Shown here in pieces: positions 37,301-50,106 of a stretch of 64,000 nucleotides of DNA. Within the stretch, counting starts at the first letter, position 1; every line of letters starts with the position of its first letter. The stretch is from Silene conica (lineage: Eukaryota; Streptophyta; Magnoliopsida; Caryophyllales; Caryophyllaceae). Position numbers and translations under genes: made by a program. The notes beneath the pieces were generated by a model, which had not been told where the DNA came from, searched no databases, and saw only the letters and a program-made list of their open reading frames with translations. The stretch covers positions 15,505,001 to 15,569,000 of the forward strand of contig CM055318.2 of assembly GCA_029255685.2 (NCBI GenBank), given 5' to 3'.

Positions 37301-40300
37301 CCATGGTGATAAGATGACTTTTCCGACACATAACCACTGAATTGCGCTACTTTAATCTCATGAACCAAGTTCTTTTTGAATGCACAAAAAAGGACTTTCC
37401 TCTGCGTGGGCTTCAGTCCATCGACCATTGACGGAATTGATCTCTGAAGATCTGCTCTTGAGAACAACTTCAACTCCTTGTGGACAAAGTCAGTGTACTT
37501 GATCATTTCTTCTGCATGATCCAGGTAACTACCATTCTGCATGCATAAAATAGATGTTAGAAACTGTGATCAGTCTAAGTTCACAAGTCGGAGCATCTGA
37601 ACATATTTCAACCTCTTCCTCTCGAAGCCAATCTTTTCTTGCATCAATTTTCTTCTTACTAAAGGCCAGCTCAATTGCATCTCCATCTTTATCATCTGAC
37701 CAAACAAAGACCTTCCTGTTATTTTTGAGATTAGAGAAGTACTCCCTTCCTTCATTTGAATCACTGGTTCCCAGCCCCTGCGAATATATGTTGCAAGAGT
37801 AAGATAATTTGAAACCAACAGAGCTCAAATTATGATAACCAACTGAAGGGATTTCAGCATGCACACCTTATAGTACTTCACTGTCCATTTTTTCACATCA
37901 GCTCCAGTGTTTTTCACCCACTCCTCATACTCAGGCATTGAGTAGAACGACATAACCTTCTTATCCCTTCCTTTCCCGCGAACTGCCTGCATTATAGAAG
38001 ATAAAGTTCAGAATAGGCGGTGGCATAATAGATAGCACCAATGCAGGTATCACAAATTGAAGGCGAGCCAACCTTCACTATAGGCGTAACGAACTCGAGC
38101 ATAAATGATGATTTCCTAAGCAACGAGGGCCAGAATGTGTGTATGAAGTTGATAAGAAGCCCTTTGATATGTGAGCCATCATGATCCTTCACAACGCAAA
38201 ATTAACTAATAAATCAAACTCAATAGAACACAAAGGGAGACAATTCATATTCAAAGCTGTACAAATAGAGTAGGATATAAGCGAATCACTGATGAAAAGC
38301 AAAAATTGACAGTCACCGAACCTGATCAGCCATTATCATAAGATGGCCATAACGCAACTGCTTGACACTGCTCTCTTTATCATAAGATTCTCCCTGCTTC
38401 AGACCCAGAATCTTTTTTATATTGTTGATCTCAGCATTTTCGGAGATCTGCTTAGCACTAGCTTCCCTCACGTTCAGCAGTTTACCTCTCAGAGGGAACA
38501 CACCGAAAAAATTTCTACCAACCACTGAGAGCCCAGCCATCTGGAAATCATTTATAACACAGTAAATTTACAGAATAGGGGGGTAAATTGTAAAGCAACT
38601 GTGGCTCAAATTTAGGCCTAGTGACTTACTGCAAGAGCTTTAGCTGAGTCTCCTTCTGTCAAAATCAAGGTGCAATCATGGGATCTGCTGCCACCAGCTT
38701 CATTAGCATCCTCAAGCTTTGGGATACCAAAAATCTTTCGAGTCTTTGCCCCATCAGTTTTCTTCAGATCCTTATTCTGCTTAAATTCTGCCCAAGACAG
38801 TAGGCTTTCCACCACTCCAGAACTATCCACCACTGAAAAACGGAATAATTAAACATATTTGGTTACTCGCACGAATGGGAAATCAAAACTCAACCCCGTG
38901 ACATGTAGTAGTATTAGACTATTAGATGATGATATAAGGCGGCAAACCTTTCTTTAGGAACTTGTCTGAGAGATCACAAGTTGTTCCGAAACTATTTGCC
39001 CTGGTTGTTAAGGTTTCCTTGGTTTGAGAATCAAAGGCAGGGTTGTCAATGAGGGCATTGACAAAAATCCACAAATGATTCTTCACAATATGTGGCTTGA
39101 GGTTAGCATTCTTATTCTTCTTCTTCACCATATCAATTATAAACTTTGTGATCTGTGCCGTGATGTAATCTACATGAGTCCCGCCTTTGATCGTGTTTAT
39201 GTTGTTAACAAAGCTGACCTGTTGGTGGCATGAGCATATTCAGTTAAGATTTCCGTATAGACGAAGAACATTAAGGTTAAAACATGTGAAGCTTATCGCT
39301 ACCTGCTGAAACTGTCCCTCGCTTCTGCTAACAGAAATCTGCCACCTAGGATTGATATCTTCCTTGAAGTTGTTATCAATCCTGTTCAAAAGATAAAACA
39401 TATTTCACCATTGTCCATTAAGATCATCAATAGGCAGAAGCAAGACATCGAGTATGTATATGATCAAATGGTTGAATTAACCAACCTGGGGAGTGGCACT
39501 TCTCGGTTCTCATTAGCGGAATTCAGGTAGAATTGGGCATAATCATGAAATGACTTGACCTCAATTTCCTTTTCATTCAGAAACACGCGAACTTTCTTTC
39601 CAGGACACGCTGATAAGCAACCAGCCAAGTCGACAACCCTCTTCTTCATCAGAGCAACCACATCATCCTCCAGGTGAGTCATGTTGAATTTTGCCAAATC
39701 AGGCTTGAAACTGACTTTGGTCCAGTTGTCACTAGCCTTGCACTTTGAGGTTACCGGGTTTCCCTTGTTCGACATGTTGTTGGAAAAAACCTGCAATTCA
39801 CAACATACTACCATTAGCTCATGATATACTTCCGGTTCACCTTCTGCAACTAGTTACATTCATACAATAATCCGTGAGACAGATCAATTGTAAACATATG
39901 CAAAAGTAAATAACAAGGCCAAACAATCGAAACATAATTACTATGGAGAACATCAGTAGCATTTTGCCTAGTGCACTGAGATAGACATCTATTACAAAAA
40001 CGCAGTGTCGGAAAACTCAGTGTTCCAATTGTAAGCAGTCACTCAACAAACATCAATGTCATACAAAATACGGGGTACAAACAAGTCATCAAGCGAGTCC
40101 AGCATGCACCTGACTCGTCACTCTCTGAATCAGCAGACCTCAACATGAATTGAAAATACATCATATTTACTGACAACCTCACTAAACCCTAACCATTCAA
40201 AGTTCAAACTATTCATCATATTTACTTACAATCATCAATGACATACAAAGTATGGCGTACAGACAACGAGTCAAGCGAGTTCTACATAAACCCTAGTTCG

Positions 40301-41089
40301 TCACTTTACCTATCAACAAACCTCAAAATGAATTCGAAGAATCCATTAATTTGCTTACAACATTAGCAAACCCTAACCATTCAAAGTTCACACTACGATA
40401 ATCTAATCGCAGCATCACCAAACCCTAACTTGAATCAATTATTTCACAATCTATAATCTAATTGCAACATCAATCTCTAAACATAAGAAATGAATGAAAT
40501 CAAAGGAAAGTACCTGCTTATACTTCAATTGACGCTTTCCATCGGCGGTCTCGATAACAAACTCCGTTGAAAAAATATTAGTAAGCTTAGCACCATAACC
40601 ATTTCTTCCACCAGTAGTCTTCTTCTCCATATCATCGTAATTACTACTAGTCAACAAATGACCGAAAATCAATTCGGGAACGAAAACACCTTCCTCCTTA
40701 TGCATCTCAACAGGAATACCATCTCCGGTGTTATAAACGCTAATGAAGTTAGCCTCCTGATCGATAACAACCTCAACGCGATCCATCTTAGGATCGCGTT
40801 GCTTGTTATCAGCAGCATTGACGAGGATTTCATCAAAGATCTTGTAAAGACCAGGGACATAGCTGACGGAGCGGTGCTCCATGTTAGAGTCGGGGTTGTA
40901 GACCCAGAGGGATTGGTCATGTTTTTGGACGGATCCGATGTAAGTATCGGGACGGAGAAGGATGTGTTCAAGTTGGGTCTTTTTTTGGTACATTTCTTCG
41001 ATAGTTTTGCCATTAGCAGTGGCGGGGTGGTGATCGGGGATGTTGACATTGTTGCTGGATTGTAAGGGGAGTTTTTTGGTGGGAGGCAT
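34305..41089 (-). CDS. TOP2: DNA topoisomerase II (type IIA)
   Basis: Nineteen exons (minus): 41089-40514, 39790-39486, 39381-39303, 39218-38948, 38832-38630, 38540-38322, 38186-38073, 37986-37867, 37777-37613, 37536-37195, 37083-36950, 36865-36475, 36365-36179, 36094-36045, 35911-35480, 35401-35248, 35141-35077, 34980-34881, 34792-34305. They sum to 4395 nt, 1464 aa, close to Arabidopsis TOP2. The GHKL ATPase motif GRNGYGAK is at ~161-168. TOPRIM EGDSA is at ~470-474 and DQDHDG at ~550-555 for Mg2+ binding. The DNA-cleaving Tyr is at ~808 (in ASARYIHT), and SGYVSEKSSYHHGE marks the winged-helix region. The C-terminal tail is Lys-rich then strongly acidic and Ser-rich, the usual nuclear, phosphorylated tail. 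It relieves supercoils and decatenates sister chromatids in the nucleus. All active-site residues are intact. Confidence 0.96.
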
Positions 41090-41260
41090 GGTGTCGGAAA
41101 GGAAGGAGAGACACGGAGGTGGTGTCTGTATGGGTGGGTTAGGGGGAAGGAAGTGAATAGGGAGAGAAAAGGGAAGTGAAAATGTGAAATGAGGAAAGAT
41201 AGAGAGAGAAAGAGAATGACTGAATGAGGTTGGTGTGTTGAGTTTTGTAAAGAGGAAGGC

Positions 41261-41268
41261 AACGGCTA
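41261..41268 (+). promoter_or_regulatory. MSA-like core (AACGGCTA) upstream of TOP2
   Basis: AACGGCTA fits the AACGGYYA core of the mitosis-specific activator element bound by MYB3R factors in plant G2/M genes. It lies ~170 bp upstream of the TOP2 ATG. A single core is weak evidence alone, but it fits a proliferation gene. Confidence 0.45.
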
Positions 41269-41316
41269 GGGGAATTTGAATTTTGGATGATGAGGGGTTT
41301 GAAATTTGAATAATGG

Positions 41317-41324
41317 GCGGGAAT
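41317..41324 (-). promoter_or_regulatory. E2F-like site (ATTCCCGC) upstream of TOP2
   Basis: On the minus strand, ATTCCCGC fits the plant E2F consensus WTTSSCSS, within ATTCCCGCCC ~230 bp upstream of the ATG. E2F control of a replication/segregation enzyme is expected. The site lies ~50 bp from the MSA-like core, so S and G2/M inputs could combine (inference). Confidence 0.5.
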
Positions 41325-41514
41325 TTAGATATGGTTCAACTTTCATATTTGGCCCAATTTGGAGCCTTTCATCACAGTCCTGCCATTTGCTACTCTAAAT
41401 AATGGGCCTATTCAGAGTGTACAAGGAACGAGGAATTTAAATAATGGGCCTATTCATTACAGTCCTGCCATTTGCTACTCGGACGTCTTTGGCCCTGTTC
41501 TTTTGGACTGAAAC

Positions 41515-41735
41515 TGAAATGAACTGAACTGAATTGAATTTATAGGATCTAAACTGAACTGAACTGAACTTATATGATTTGAACTGAACTTATAGGAACT
41601 GAACTGAACTGAACTTATAGGAACTGAACTGAACTTATAGGAACAGAACTGAACAGAACTGAACTGAACTTATAGGATCTGAACTGAGTTCAACTGAACT
41701 TATAAGATATGAACTGAACTGAACTGAATTTATAG
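41515..41735 (+). repeat. GAACTGAACTTATAG short-tandem array, first block
   Basis: Reiterated GAACT and GAACTTATAGGA words in variable order, preceded by GGCCCTGTTCTTTTGGA. A second block with the same words in the same orientation is at 45582-45910 and is followed by TCCAAAAAAACAAAGCC, which is close to the inverse of the first block's leader. The two may be the ends of one element split by the intervening Helitron and other DNA. Confidence 0.6.
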
Positions 41736-42200
41736 GAGAGGAGGTAGGTGACAAAGAAGTGCTCGAGCAAAGCGATAGGAAAACAGGTGAGAGTGCATAC
41801 GAGAGGGCCCAGAGGGGAGCGACGGCCGACGGCTAAGGAGAGGGTTTATAACGCGACCGAAGGAGATGGACTGTTAAGGACCCGTAGGGGGATCAACTGA
41901 AGTATGAAGGAGAGGACCCGAAGTGGTGACGACTGGAAAGGATATAGAGAGGAAGGAGATAGGTTTGATCCCTTGTTCTACCTGAAATGGTACTCGACTG
42001 AAGTCTGAAGGAGAAGGATGTAATGACTCGAACAGCGAGCGAGACAGATAGAAAGTTCCCAAGCTTATCGAATAGGGGTTCCTAGACTCGACTGTAAAAT
42101 AGAGTGAGAGAGATGGGAGTTCCAGAAGGAGCTTTAGAGGACTGAGGATCGGATGATGCTATGCTAACTTATCTATGATCTATGAAAGAAAGAATTCTTT
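41736..42200. other. GC-richer foreign-looking segment, possible organelle-derived DNA
   Basis: Base composition and style change abruptly: purine-rich, few AT runs, words such as GAGGGGAGCGACGGCC and AGCGAGCGAGACAG. It resembles plant mitochondrial intergenic DNA, so a NUMT is the leading guess. No gene is recognisable; the minus frame 42062-41874 (62 codons) has no known motif. Confidence 0.3.
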
Positions 42201-42245
42201 TCGAATGACAACCTCATGAAAATATGACGTTAGAGCTATTCGTAA

Positions 42246-42434
42246 ACACAAATTCTCATTTGTGACAGCGTTAACCGTCACAAGCTTGTGACGGATACCG
42301 TTTCCTCTCACAAAATACCACTTTTTCTCCCTCTGCGACACTATTCATGTGGTCCCTTTCTCCACTAACTCATTTTTTATCCATTTTATCTCACAAAATA
42401 TCCGTCACAAATGGTGACCCGTCACAAGCAAGAC
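42246..42434. mobile_element. Small MITE-like element (ACACAAATTCTCATT...GCAAGAC)
   Basis: Shares both ends (ACACAAATTCTCATT and CAAGCAAGAC) and internal CCGTCACAA/TTGTGACGG inverted words with the copy at 60894-61064 in an SMT1 intron. Two copies with common termini define a short non-coding repeat family. Superfamily is not assigned. Confidence 0.6.
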
Positions 42435-42670
42435 TTACTAATTCATAAAAGGCACTTATAAGAGCCAACCTTACGAAATTAGTTGTTAGAAATCCCCTCC
42501 TATTCTGTCTTAGACCCCGGAGACTCGCTTAAGATATGTAAATGAAAGTCCGAACTTAATTAACTTAATTTAATTTAAGTTAATTATTATTATTATCCAA
42601 GAGAATGCATTGATAAAAAAAATAGTCTAAAACACAAGGAAACATAAAATATTTTCCACTTCATATACAA

Positions 42671-45210
42671 CTAGTTTTATTCCCGTGCAAAAAATGCACG
42701 GGTCGTAATAAAAGATGCTTAAAACACTAAAAATGTGAGATTAAAACTACACAAATAACGTGATATAGTTATTGATACGGATACCAAATTTACTCAACTC
42801 CTCTAAATTCCAAATTGATTCAAGCGAACAAATTCGCAATTCGTTTTTGTATCAATTCGGTATAATTCTTTAGTAATTCGCTCAGATAAGCAAATTACAG
42901 AGTTTCCCTAAAACCACAAAATATTCAGAAAAAGTTGGAAGTATATGTAAGAGATGTAATATTACTTGATCAATTTTATGTTATATTAGTACTTAAAGAC
43001 TTTTTCACATAAATTTTATCAATAATAATAATTCTGCTAAAAATATTTTTTGTATTTTGTTCATTTTATACGATAGGCGAGTCAATACTGAATTAACGAA
43101 TTATAATATGAAGGTTAATTGTTGTTTTATTTTTATTTTTTATTTTTTATTTTTAAAATCTCCAAAATAGTATTTTTCTATACGAATTCACGTAAAGTTA
43201 ATTATTATTCTTCCCTTTTATTTTTGCAAAAGAATGTAGTCATCTTTCTGTTTGTTAAAAAATGTATATAGATTTGGTAATTAGAATTTATGGGTTTGTA
43301 GTAAATTTTATGAATTTGGTGTTATTATTATTGTTAACTTTTTATTTTGTTTATGATAAATAATTGAAATCGTGATTTTTTTAATTTCTATTTTTGTTTT
43401 GATGGCTATTAAATTTTTTTGCAGATAAAATTCTGAATTTGAATATTTAGGCTTCTTTTACATTAATATAAATCGTCATCGTATCATATAATATAATCAC
43501 ATATAAGCACAAGCATAACATAATCATATAAACATATAATATACGAAAATAAATTTTGAAATATGCTTAAATGATGAAACAAATGAGAGAGGGAAATTAG
43601 ATGTTAAGATGAGGAGATAAAGTAATTAAATATTTTGAGTAAAAATGTGGGTCATTCCCCTGCTCATTTCCAATATCCAATAGGTAACCTTGAAATGTTA
43701 TAGCTTTTATAGTAAAGTGATAGTAAAATGATTAGTGAATAATCTTCTGATGAACTTCTTATTATCTACTGTTCTTGCTATGCTTGTCTTGAGAGTCATA
43801 AATTTGTTAGATTAATAAAATTAAATGTTGAAAATTTGTTAGAATTACCTAGTGGGCATCAAATATAACAATTGCGGCCTATGAGTTAACCAAATGCATG
43901 GATTAATATTACTTCATTTAAAATAAGCTCTTGAGATTTCTTATTAATATTGATTCATGTTAACGCATTTCTAATGAGGTCATATTCAGCAAAATACATG
44001 GATTCAAATTGAATTCATATTAACTCATTTAAATAAGCTCATTTAAATATGCAAATTATCTAGGTTAACAAAATAAAATATTTTTTTTATCAATTTTAAC
44101 TGGGCTTCCTGGTATTGGGGTTATCCCATGTACTTATAAAACCTTCGTATAAAACTTGAAAATCCTTTCACTCACAAAACCTAGCATATGATTGATCACT
44201 CTCTTCTCTTGCCCTAGAATAACTCTGTTATCTCTCACCTTGCCTTTGATAAAAATAAAATTACCTCTAGGCTCTAAGCTTTACAACTTGTTTTTGCATG
44301 TTTCTCGAACAACTTTTATCGCAAAGTAATTAGTCTATTTTTTTCATTCTTAATACGGAGTAGTATATTTTCATTATAGTAAAATATGATGATGCGTTTT
44401 GTGTATTATATTTTATACTATTTTAAGTCTATAACAGTTTTCCGCTTTAACTTTCTAGATCCACTGACAATATTATTATCACAGTCATTTATGTTCACTA
44501 TTTTTTTATTACTATTAAATTTGTTACAAATTATTTCACTGTTCTTACTTTCTAATATTTTTTACTTATGAATTTTTAGGCCTATTTTAAATGTTGCATG
44601 TTGTATATTTCCAGTATGTTTGCATATTTTTAGTTTGAAGTATTATCATTTTTCAATTATTATGTTATAAATATAATCGTTCATGCACTCTTTTAAAAAT
44701 ATTTTTTAGTATTTTTTTTACTTATTACGAAATGATTTATACTTTCAAGGTTTTTCTAGTACTAAATTCTCATTCTTTTATGCATAGACTAAAGTACTGA
44801 AAAAATAATTTTCAATTTTTTTAATGGTTGAAATCATTATTTTATTTATTTATTAATAATATTGAACTTTTTTTCATTAATTGGAGATTTATACACATGC
44901 TACCGCTTTGTACCTTTATCTTCTTTAAAAAAAAGTGTCGGATTTGATTTTATGAAATTTTATTTTATATATATTGTATAAATGTATAAATGTATTATAT
45001 ATAGAAATAATAGAATTATATATAATATAGAATGAAAACATGAGAGTAAATATTAAAAATAGGAAAGAGGGTAAATAGTGAAAGTAGGAAAGAGAGTAAA
45101 TAAATGTTAGCATGAACGTGGGTTTTGGTAGAGAGTTTTTTTTTCCCAACTCCCTAAAATTTAGGAGCCAATCAACATTCTCTAAATGCTATTCCTTTAA
45201 TAGGGATAGA
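42671..45210 (-). mobile_element. Helitron (non-autonomous), minus orientation
   Basis: On the minus strand the element starts TCTATCCCTATTAAAGG after an A. It ends with the hairpin CCCGTGCATTTTTTGCACGGG-type stem (CCCGTGC/GCACGGG), then AATAAAACTAG before a T. This is the A^T insertion, TC start and hairpin-CTAG end that define Helitrons. It is 2540 bp, very AT-rich, with no Rep/helicase coding. The 5' end shares style with the Helitron at 29678-31332, including a CCAATCAAC-type word nearby. Confidence 0.78.
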
Positions 45211-45962
45211 TGGTTTGTTCATAGTTCATACATTATACTATGATTATATTACGATAAAAAAAATCCGCATATTATAATTTTTTCTAACCATTTATTTTCA
45301 CCTTTTCTTTAATCGACCAAACGTCATTTCAACTTTCATTCTCGATGATGAATGTCGATAGTTGAAGTATTCTACCATTTCTTTAGGCGATCTATACTTG
45401 TATTCGGGCATATGGCATTAGGGTGATGTGTGTAAGATCATCGTTTGGTATTAATGAGATAGTAAAACGGGTACAGTTATTAATAATTTGTTGTTTTTTT
45501 AAAAAAAAAGTAGCGTATATCGAATAATTAAAGCGAAATGTTTTTTTATCGGTTGTTAAAATAATACTTCTTATATAGTAGCTTTTCTGAATTGAGTTTA
45601 TATGAGCTGAACTAAACTGAACTGAACTGAACTTATAGGAACTGAACTTATAGGAACTGAAGTGAACTTATAGGAACTAAACTTAACTGAACTGAACTTA
45701 TAGGAACTGAACTTAACTTATAGGAACTGAACTTAACTGAACTTATAGGATCTGAACTGAACTGAACTTATAGGATCTGAACTGAACTGAACTTATAGGA
45801 TTTGAAGTGAACTTATAGGAACTGAACTGAACTTATAGGATCTGAACTGAACTGAACTTATACGAACTGAACTGAACTGAACTTATAAGATTTGAAGTGA
45901 ACTTAAATTAAGTGACTTGAAATCCAAAAAAACAAAGCCTTTTTATAAATAAAATCATCCAG
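45211..45962. repeat. Second GAACTGAACTTATAG block and flanks
   Basis: 45211-45581 is plain AT-rich sequence with nothing recognisable. 45582-45910 is an irregular array of GAACTGAACTTATAGGA words. It closes with TCCAAAAAAACAAAGCC, roughly inverse to the leader of the first block. Confidence 0.55.
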
Positions 45963-46499
45963 AAATTATTGTTTCAAACGGATTATAAAATCGGTACACA
46001 AATGAATACCGTGTAACGGGTCTTTTTTATCCGTTTATTTAATGGATATCCATCTGACTATTATATTTTAATACCTTTTTTATTTTTCCAATAACTACAT
46101 TTAATACTTACAAACATTATATTATTCTTCTCATACAATTATTTTCCTCATACATCCCTATTTCCCATACATGTCCATGCATCTGCAACAATCACTCATG
46201 CTCTCGTGCATCTGCAACAATCATTCACGCCTGCAATAATCATTCATGCCTGCAACAATCATTCGCTCTCTTCTTCATAATAAAAAAATAAGAACAACAA
46301 AAAAAAATACAATGTTCATGGATAGTGATATCATTCCCACCCCAATGATGATAGACAATGAATCGTCTGTAGTAGTCGTTTCTGATGTAAACCATGAAGA
46401 CCCCTCCAATCCCAATGATGTTACAGTTATAGGAGAAAACCGAGCACACGAGAATGACTACAATACTGACGGTTAACAAAGTCATTATGTTTTTCTACA

Positions 46500-48300
46500 A
46501 GTATTGACCGTGTTTATATTTTTAGAGACCATGTGTTTAAATGTTGATGACCACGTAATTTTGTTATACGTTTATCAGTAAGTGCTGACTTCACCATTAT
46601 ACAACTCATTTGTTAGTTCGATAAGTTTCTTTTTGAGAAAGTCATATTCAAATTCATGCTGATGCTGAAAATATGTGTTTAATAAATTTCTTTTTGAAAA
46701 GGCATATTCAAATTTAAATAGAGACGTATGATCACTTTTGCAATACGATTTTAAGAATATCATAATTTTCATGGCTTATTGCCCCTTTTTTTTTGTAAAC
46801 TTTGTTAATTTTTCATATTAATGGAGTCCATTTTCATATGTGGAAATGACATACGTTATAAACTCGGGTGACCATGTTTTTGTTACAGATGACCATGGTA
46901 TAGTTACTTGTGGTCATGTTATATTATTATGAATTGTCCAATGTACTTGTTTAAGAGTGTCTGGTTTTTCGTTTTGGTGACCATGTTATAATTACAGATG
47001 ATCATGTTATAGTTATTGGTGACCATGTTACACTATTATGAACTGTCTGATGAACAGTCCATTTTATAAACTCTGGTGACCATGTTGTTGTTATAGATGA
47101 CCATATTATATTTACTGGTGACCATATTATATTATTATGAACTTTCTGTTAAACTGAGCATTTTTTGTATGTGAATTATTCAGGTGTAGAGTTATTTCGT
47201 TTATTGGTTGGGGACGACGAGTCTTAAATGAGAGACATTATATTCGATGTATGAATCTCATGCCAGCGCAATGGGTTTTGGAATTAGGTTGGGAACTTGT
47301 CACAGAAAAAGTCTCGGAGCTCCCGAGTACGAGAGACGTGGACGATGTTCAAGAATTTTTCAAACAACGTGATTCCGAATATCACATGGTGAATAATATT
47401 AAACATTCCACACATATGCTTGATTCACTGAGGTGTACAACAAAAGGTAGAAGGTAAAGGAAAAAACGACAAACTTCTAAAAACAAAAAAATGACAAAAG
47501 TACAACATGAAGTGTTGTCGTACACTCCGATCTCTCGTCTCTTTTAAGTTAATTTAATCTCCTTTGTAATAGCTTATTAGCGCTTAAGTTTTTTTTTTGT
47601 GCCATGACATTAAACTACTATTTGTAGTTTTGTTCCTTTCATGAATTTTTTTTTTGGGTTCAAATGAGCGCACTATGTCACGGGTGAGAATCGAACCCCC
47701 AACTTCGAGGTTCAGATAAGAGAGCTCTTACCACTTGAGCTAACTCTTGTTCTCTCATTTCACGACATTGAACTAGTGTCCATTTGTGACCACTTTTGTG
47801 TTACAGAGTGACCACTTTGTGTAATTTTTAACCATTACAATATAATATGTGACACATATACTATAATACGTGACCATTATATTCGTAATTTTAACTTTTG
47901 TAAAACGGTCATGGCAAGTAATATTCAATACAGAGGGACCAATTTTCTTTTATTTGTGACCACTTATTTCAAACCGATTGTCCATTTCTGACCACTGCTA
48001 TGATACAAAGTGACCACTTTTAAAACATTTTTTGCGTTTGTGTCATTTTTAACAATTAAGCATTTTTTACCATTACTCTATTATATTCGTAATTTTAACT
48101 TTTATAAAATGGTTATGGTGAGTAATATTTAATACAGAGTGATTATTTTTCTTTTATTTGCGACCACTTTTATCATACACAATGACCATCTTGTATTTTC
48201 AACCACTAACTTTACTGACCATTTTATTATACAGAGTGACCACTTCTATCATACAGAGCGACCAATATCATACACAGTGACGACATTATGATTCAAATTA
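46500..48300 (+). repeat. Degenerate GACCA-word subterminal array (partner array 54780-55470, inverted)
   Basis: From 46500 to 47160, GACCATGTTAT-like words recur about every 30-60 bp. From 47760 to 48300, GACCACTTT-like words do the same. On the other side of LTR B2 (54780-55470) the words are TGGTCAC and TGGTCTC, the opposite orientation. Opposed arrays near both ends are typical of transposase-binding regions in DNA transposons. Confidence 0.55.
47646..47752 (-). mobile_element. tRNA-derived SINE
   Basis: On the minus strand there is a pol III A box (TAGCTCAAGTGGTAAGAGC, near 47724-47742) and a B box (GGTTCGATTCTC, 47686-47697) at tRNA-like spacing. A short body and a tail ACCCAAAAAAAAAA follow. 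This is the layout of plant SINEs. Flanking TTTCATGA and TTTCACGA could be a decayed target duplication. It is too diverged to be a functional tRNA: no clover-leaf 3' half or CCA-ready acceptor is evident. Confidence 0.8.
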
Positions 48301-48572
48301 ACCATTTGCAAAACGTCTGCATATAAAAAAGTTAATAAACACTGCAAAATGGGGAATGATTATTATAAATTGGTCACTAAATAAGCACTTCTAGCCAAAA
48401 TATCCCCAAACCAGATAACATTTCTGGTGCTAATTTGCTACGACAAAATAAAAACACAACCCAGATAGATTTTGTACCGTAAGTAGGACAAAATAAGTTT
48501 AGTACCAACAAAATTAAAACAAAAGTTTTTTCCAATAAAATACCAAAACACTACTTCAACAATATTTCAACA

Positions 48573-48955
48573 CTACTTGCTCTTTTTCTTTTGATTGGTC
48601 TTCTTCTCAACCTTCTTACCGTTCGTCTTTGCATAATGTCTCGTGTATATTTGAACAATAGTTTTAGGTGGTGGCTTCGACCTTGGCGGAGCTGGATTGT
48701 TAGGATTAAGCTTAAAAGATGACATCTCCACAACCACACTTGTTGCCTGATCAATTTGTTGAGCAAGTTTTTCATATGCAACAAGAAAAACCGGGGTCTT
48801 CCACTCTTGAGTCCATGAAAAGTTCTACCCTTGTGTCAACACTTGAGACAAGACGGTAGGCTTATGCTCGGTGGTAACTCCAATTATCCTAAGCTCTTCC
48901 AGCAACCTCGCCGCATTAAATCTTCCCACCATCTCCATGTCACACTTAGTCAACA
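48573..48955 (-). pseudogene. Broken transposon-borne ORF, identity unknown
   Basis: A minus-strand frame reads LTKCDMEMVGRFNAARLLEE ... then one in-frame TAG at ~48825, then WTQEWKTPVFLVAYEKLAQQ ... and ends in a Lys-rich tail before a stop at 48575-48573. Codon pattern and charge distribution look protein-like, and an AG acceptor (AAGTAG) lies upstream once LTR B2 is ignored. I do not recognise the family. Position inside the MULE-like element suggests a transposon gene or captured host gene. It was disrupted by LTR B2. Confidence 0.45.
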
Positions 48956-50106
48956 TGTAACACCCCGTAATTTCCAAGATCTTATATATTATTAAAATCT
49001 TATTTTAGTAATAATAATGATCCACAATAATTAAAATTCCATTTAAAATTTATCGTTATCGACAATGATATTTAAATGTCCGTCTTAAACTTATACTTGT
49101 TAAACTTGTGAAACACTACTCTGTCTTTGTTACTAATTTACTTGTTAAACTTGTGAAACGCTACTCTGTCTTTGTTACTAATTTTAAGATATTTTAAAGG
49201 CATATCTAGCTTTTGCTTATAAAATAAAAGTTTTAGCTCTTTTTATTAGCTTTTCAAGCCCACCAAAAACACCTTAATCCGAGTTCTGTGGAGGAACTTC
49301 TGCCCAAAATACGAAAGGTTGTCGCAGAAAATCCGTCGACGAGACTTTCGCTTGTGTTACCTCTTCCTCTTGGCCTAAGAACTTCGACACATAGCCTAAG
49401 CACATCTTCCACCTGGCCTAAGAACTTAGACACATGTCCTAATCACTTCTTCCGCATGACCTAAGGTTCTCCACACATGGCGTAATGCTTTCGACACATG
49501 GCTAAGGTCCTCGATACTTGGCCTAACCTACGACACTTGGCGTTACTATTTCTACACATGGCAAGGAAGGGCAAACTAAGTTCCTTGCTGCCCAAGGTCT
49601 TCCTTGGAATGCAAGCACTTGTCCATAATATAAGAGACTCCTTCCTTCCTCTATTTGTTCGTCTGGAGCACACCAAACACAAATATTGTTACGCACACCT
49701 TCAACCTTAAAACAATCGTAAAATTTTCGTTTCTTATCCGTTTTTGACGATTCTCGCGTCTATCTCTTCCTCTCCTCGCCCTCCATCTTTCTAGGTAAGC
49801 AAAGTCTCAAATATCTTCCTTCTTCTCCTCTGGTCGTGGCCTTTAAGGCATAAATTTCTATGCTAAACTCGTTTATTATTTGTGTAACTAGTTGCAGTTT
49901 GAGACAACCGAAGTGGCTTTGAGTCAAAATCATGCTTATTGAAGAGCTATAAGGTAACGGTGATGGGTTACTCGACATTAATCGTCTATGTTTGCATGTG
50001 TTCAGCTAGTAATGTTTAGTATACTAGAATTGTGTTTGATTAAATAATGGCATGATTAGGTTCATAAATCATATGTTTGGATGAACTTCATCTTGCATGG
50101 TTGTGT

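Noticed and set aside
36433-41089. Complete retro-copied or duplicated TOP2
   Set aside because: All 19 exons form one continuous frame with introns and intact active sites, so this is the native gene.
40669-41262. 197-codon minus-strand frame overlapping the first TOP2 exon and leader
   Set aside because: It overlaps the ATPase domain in a different frame and has no known motifs. The TOP2 frame is clearly correct.
47646-47752. Functional tRNA gene
   Set aside because: A and B boxes are present, but there is no foldable acceptor and T-arm set, and an A-tail follows. It is a SINE.
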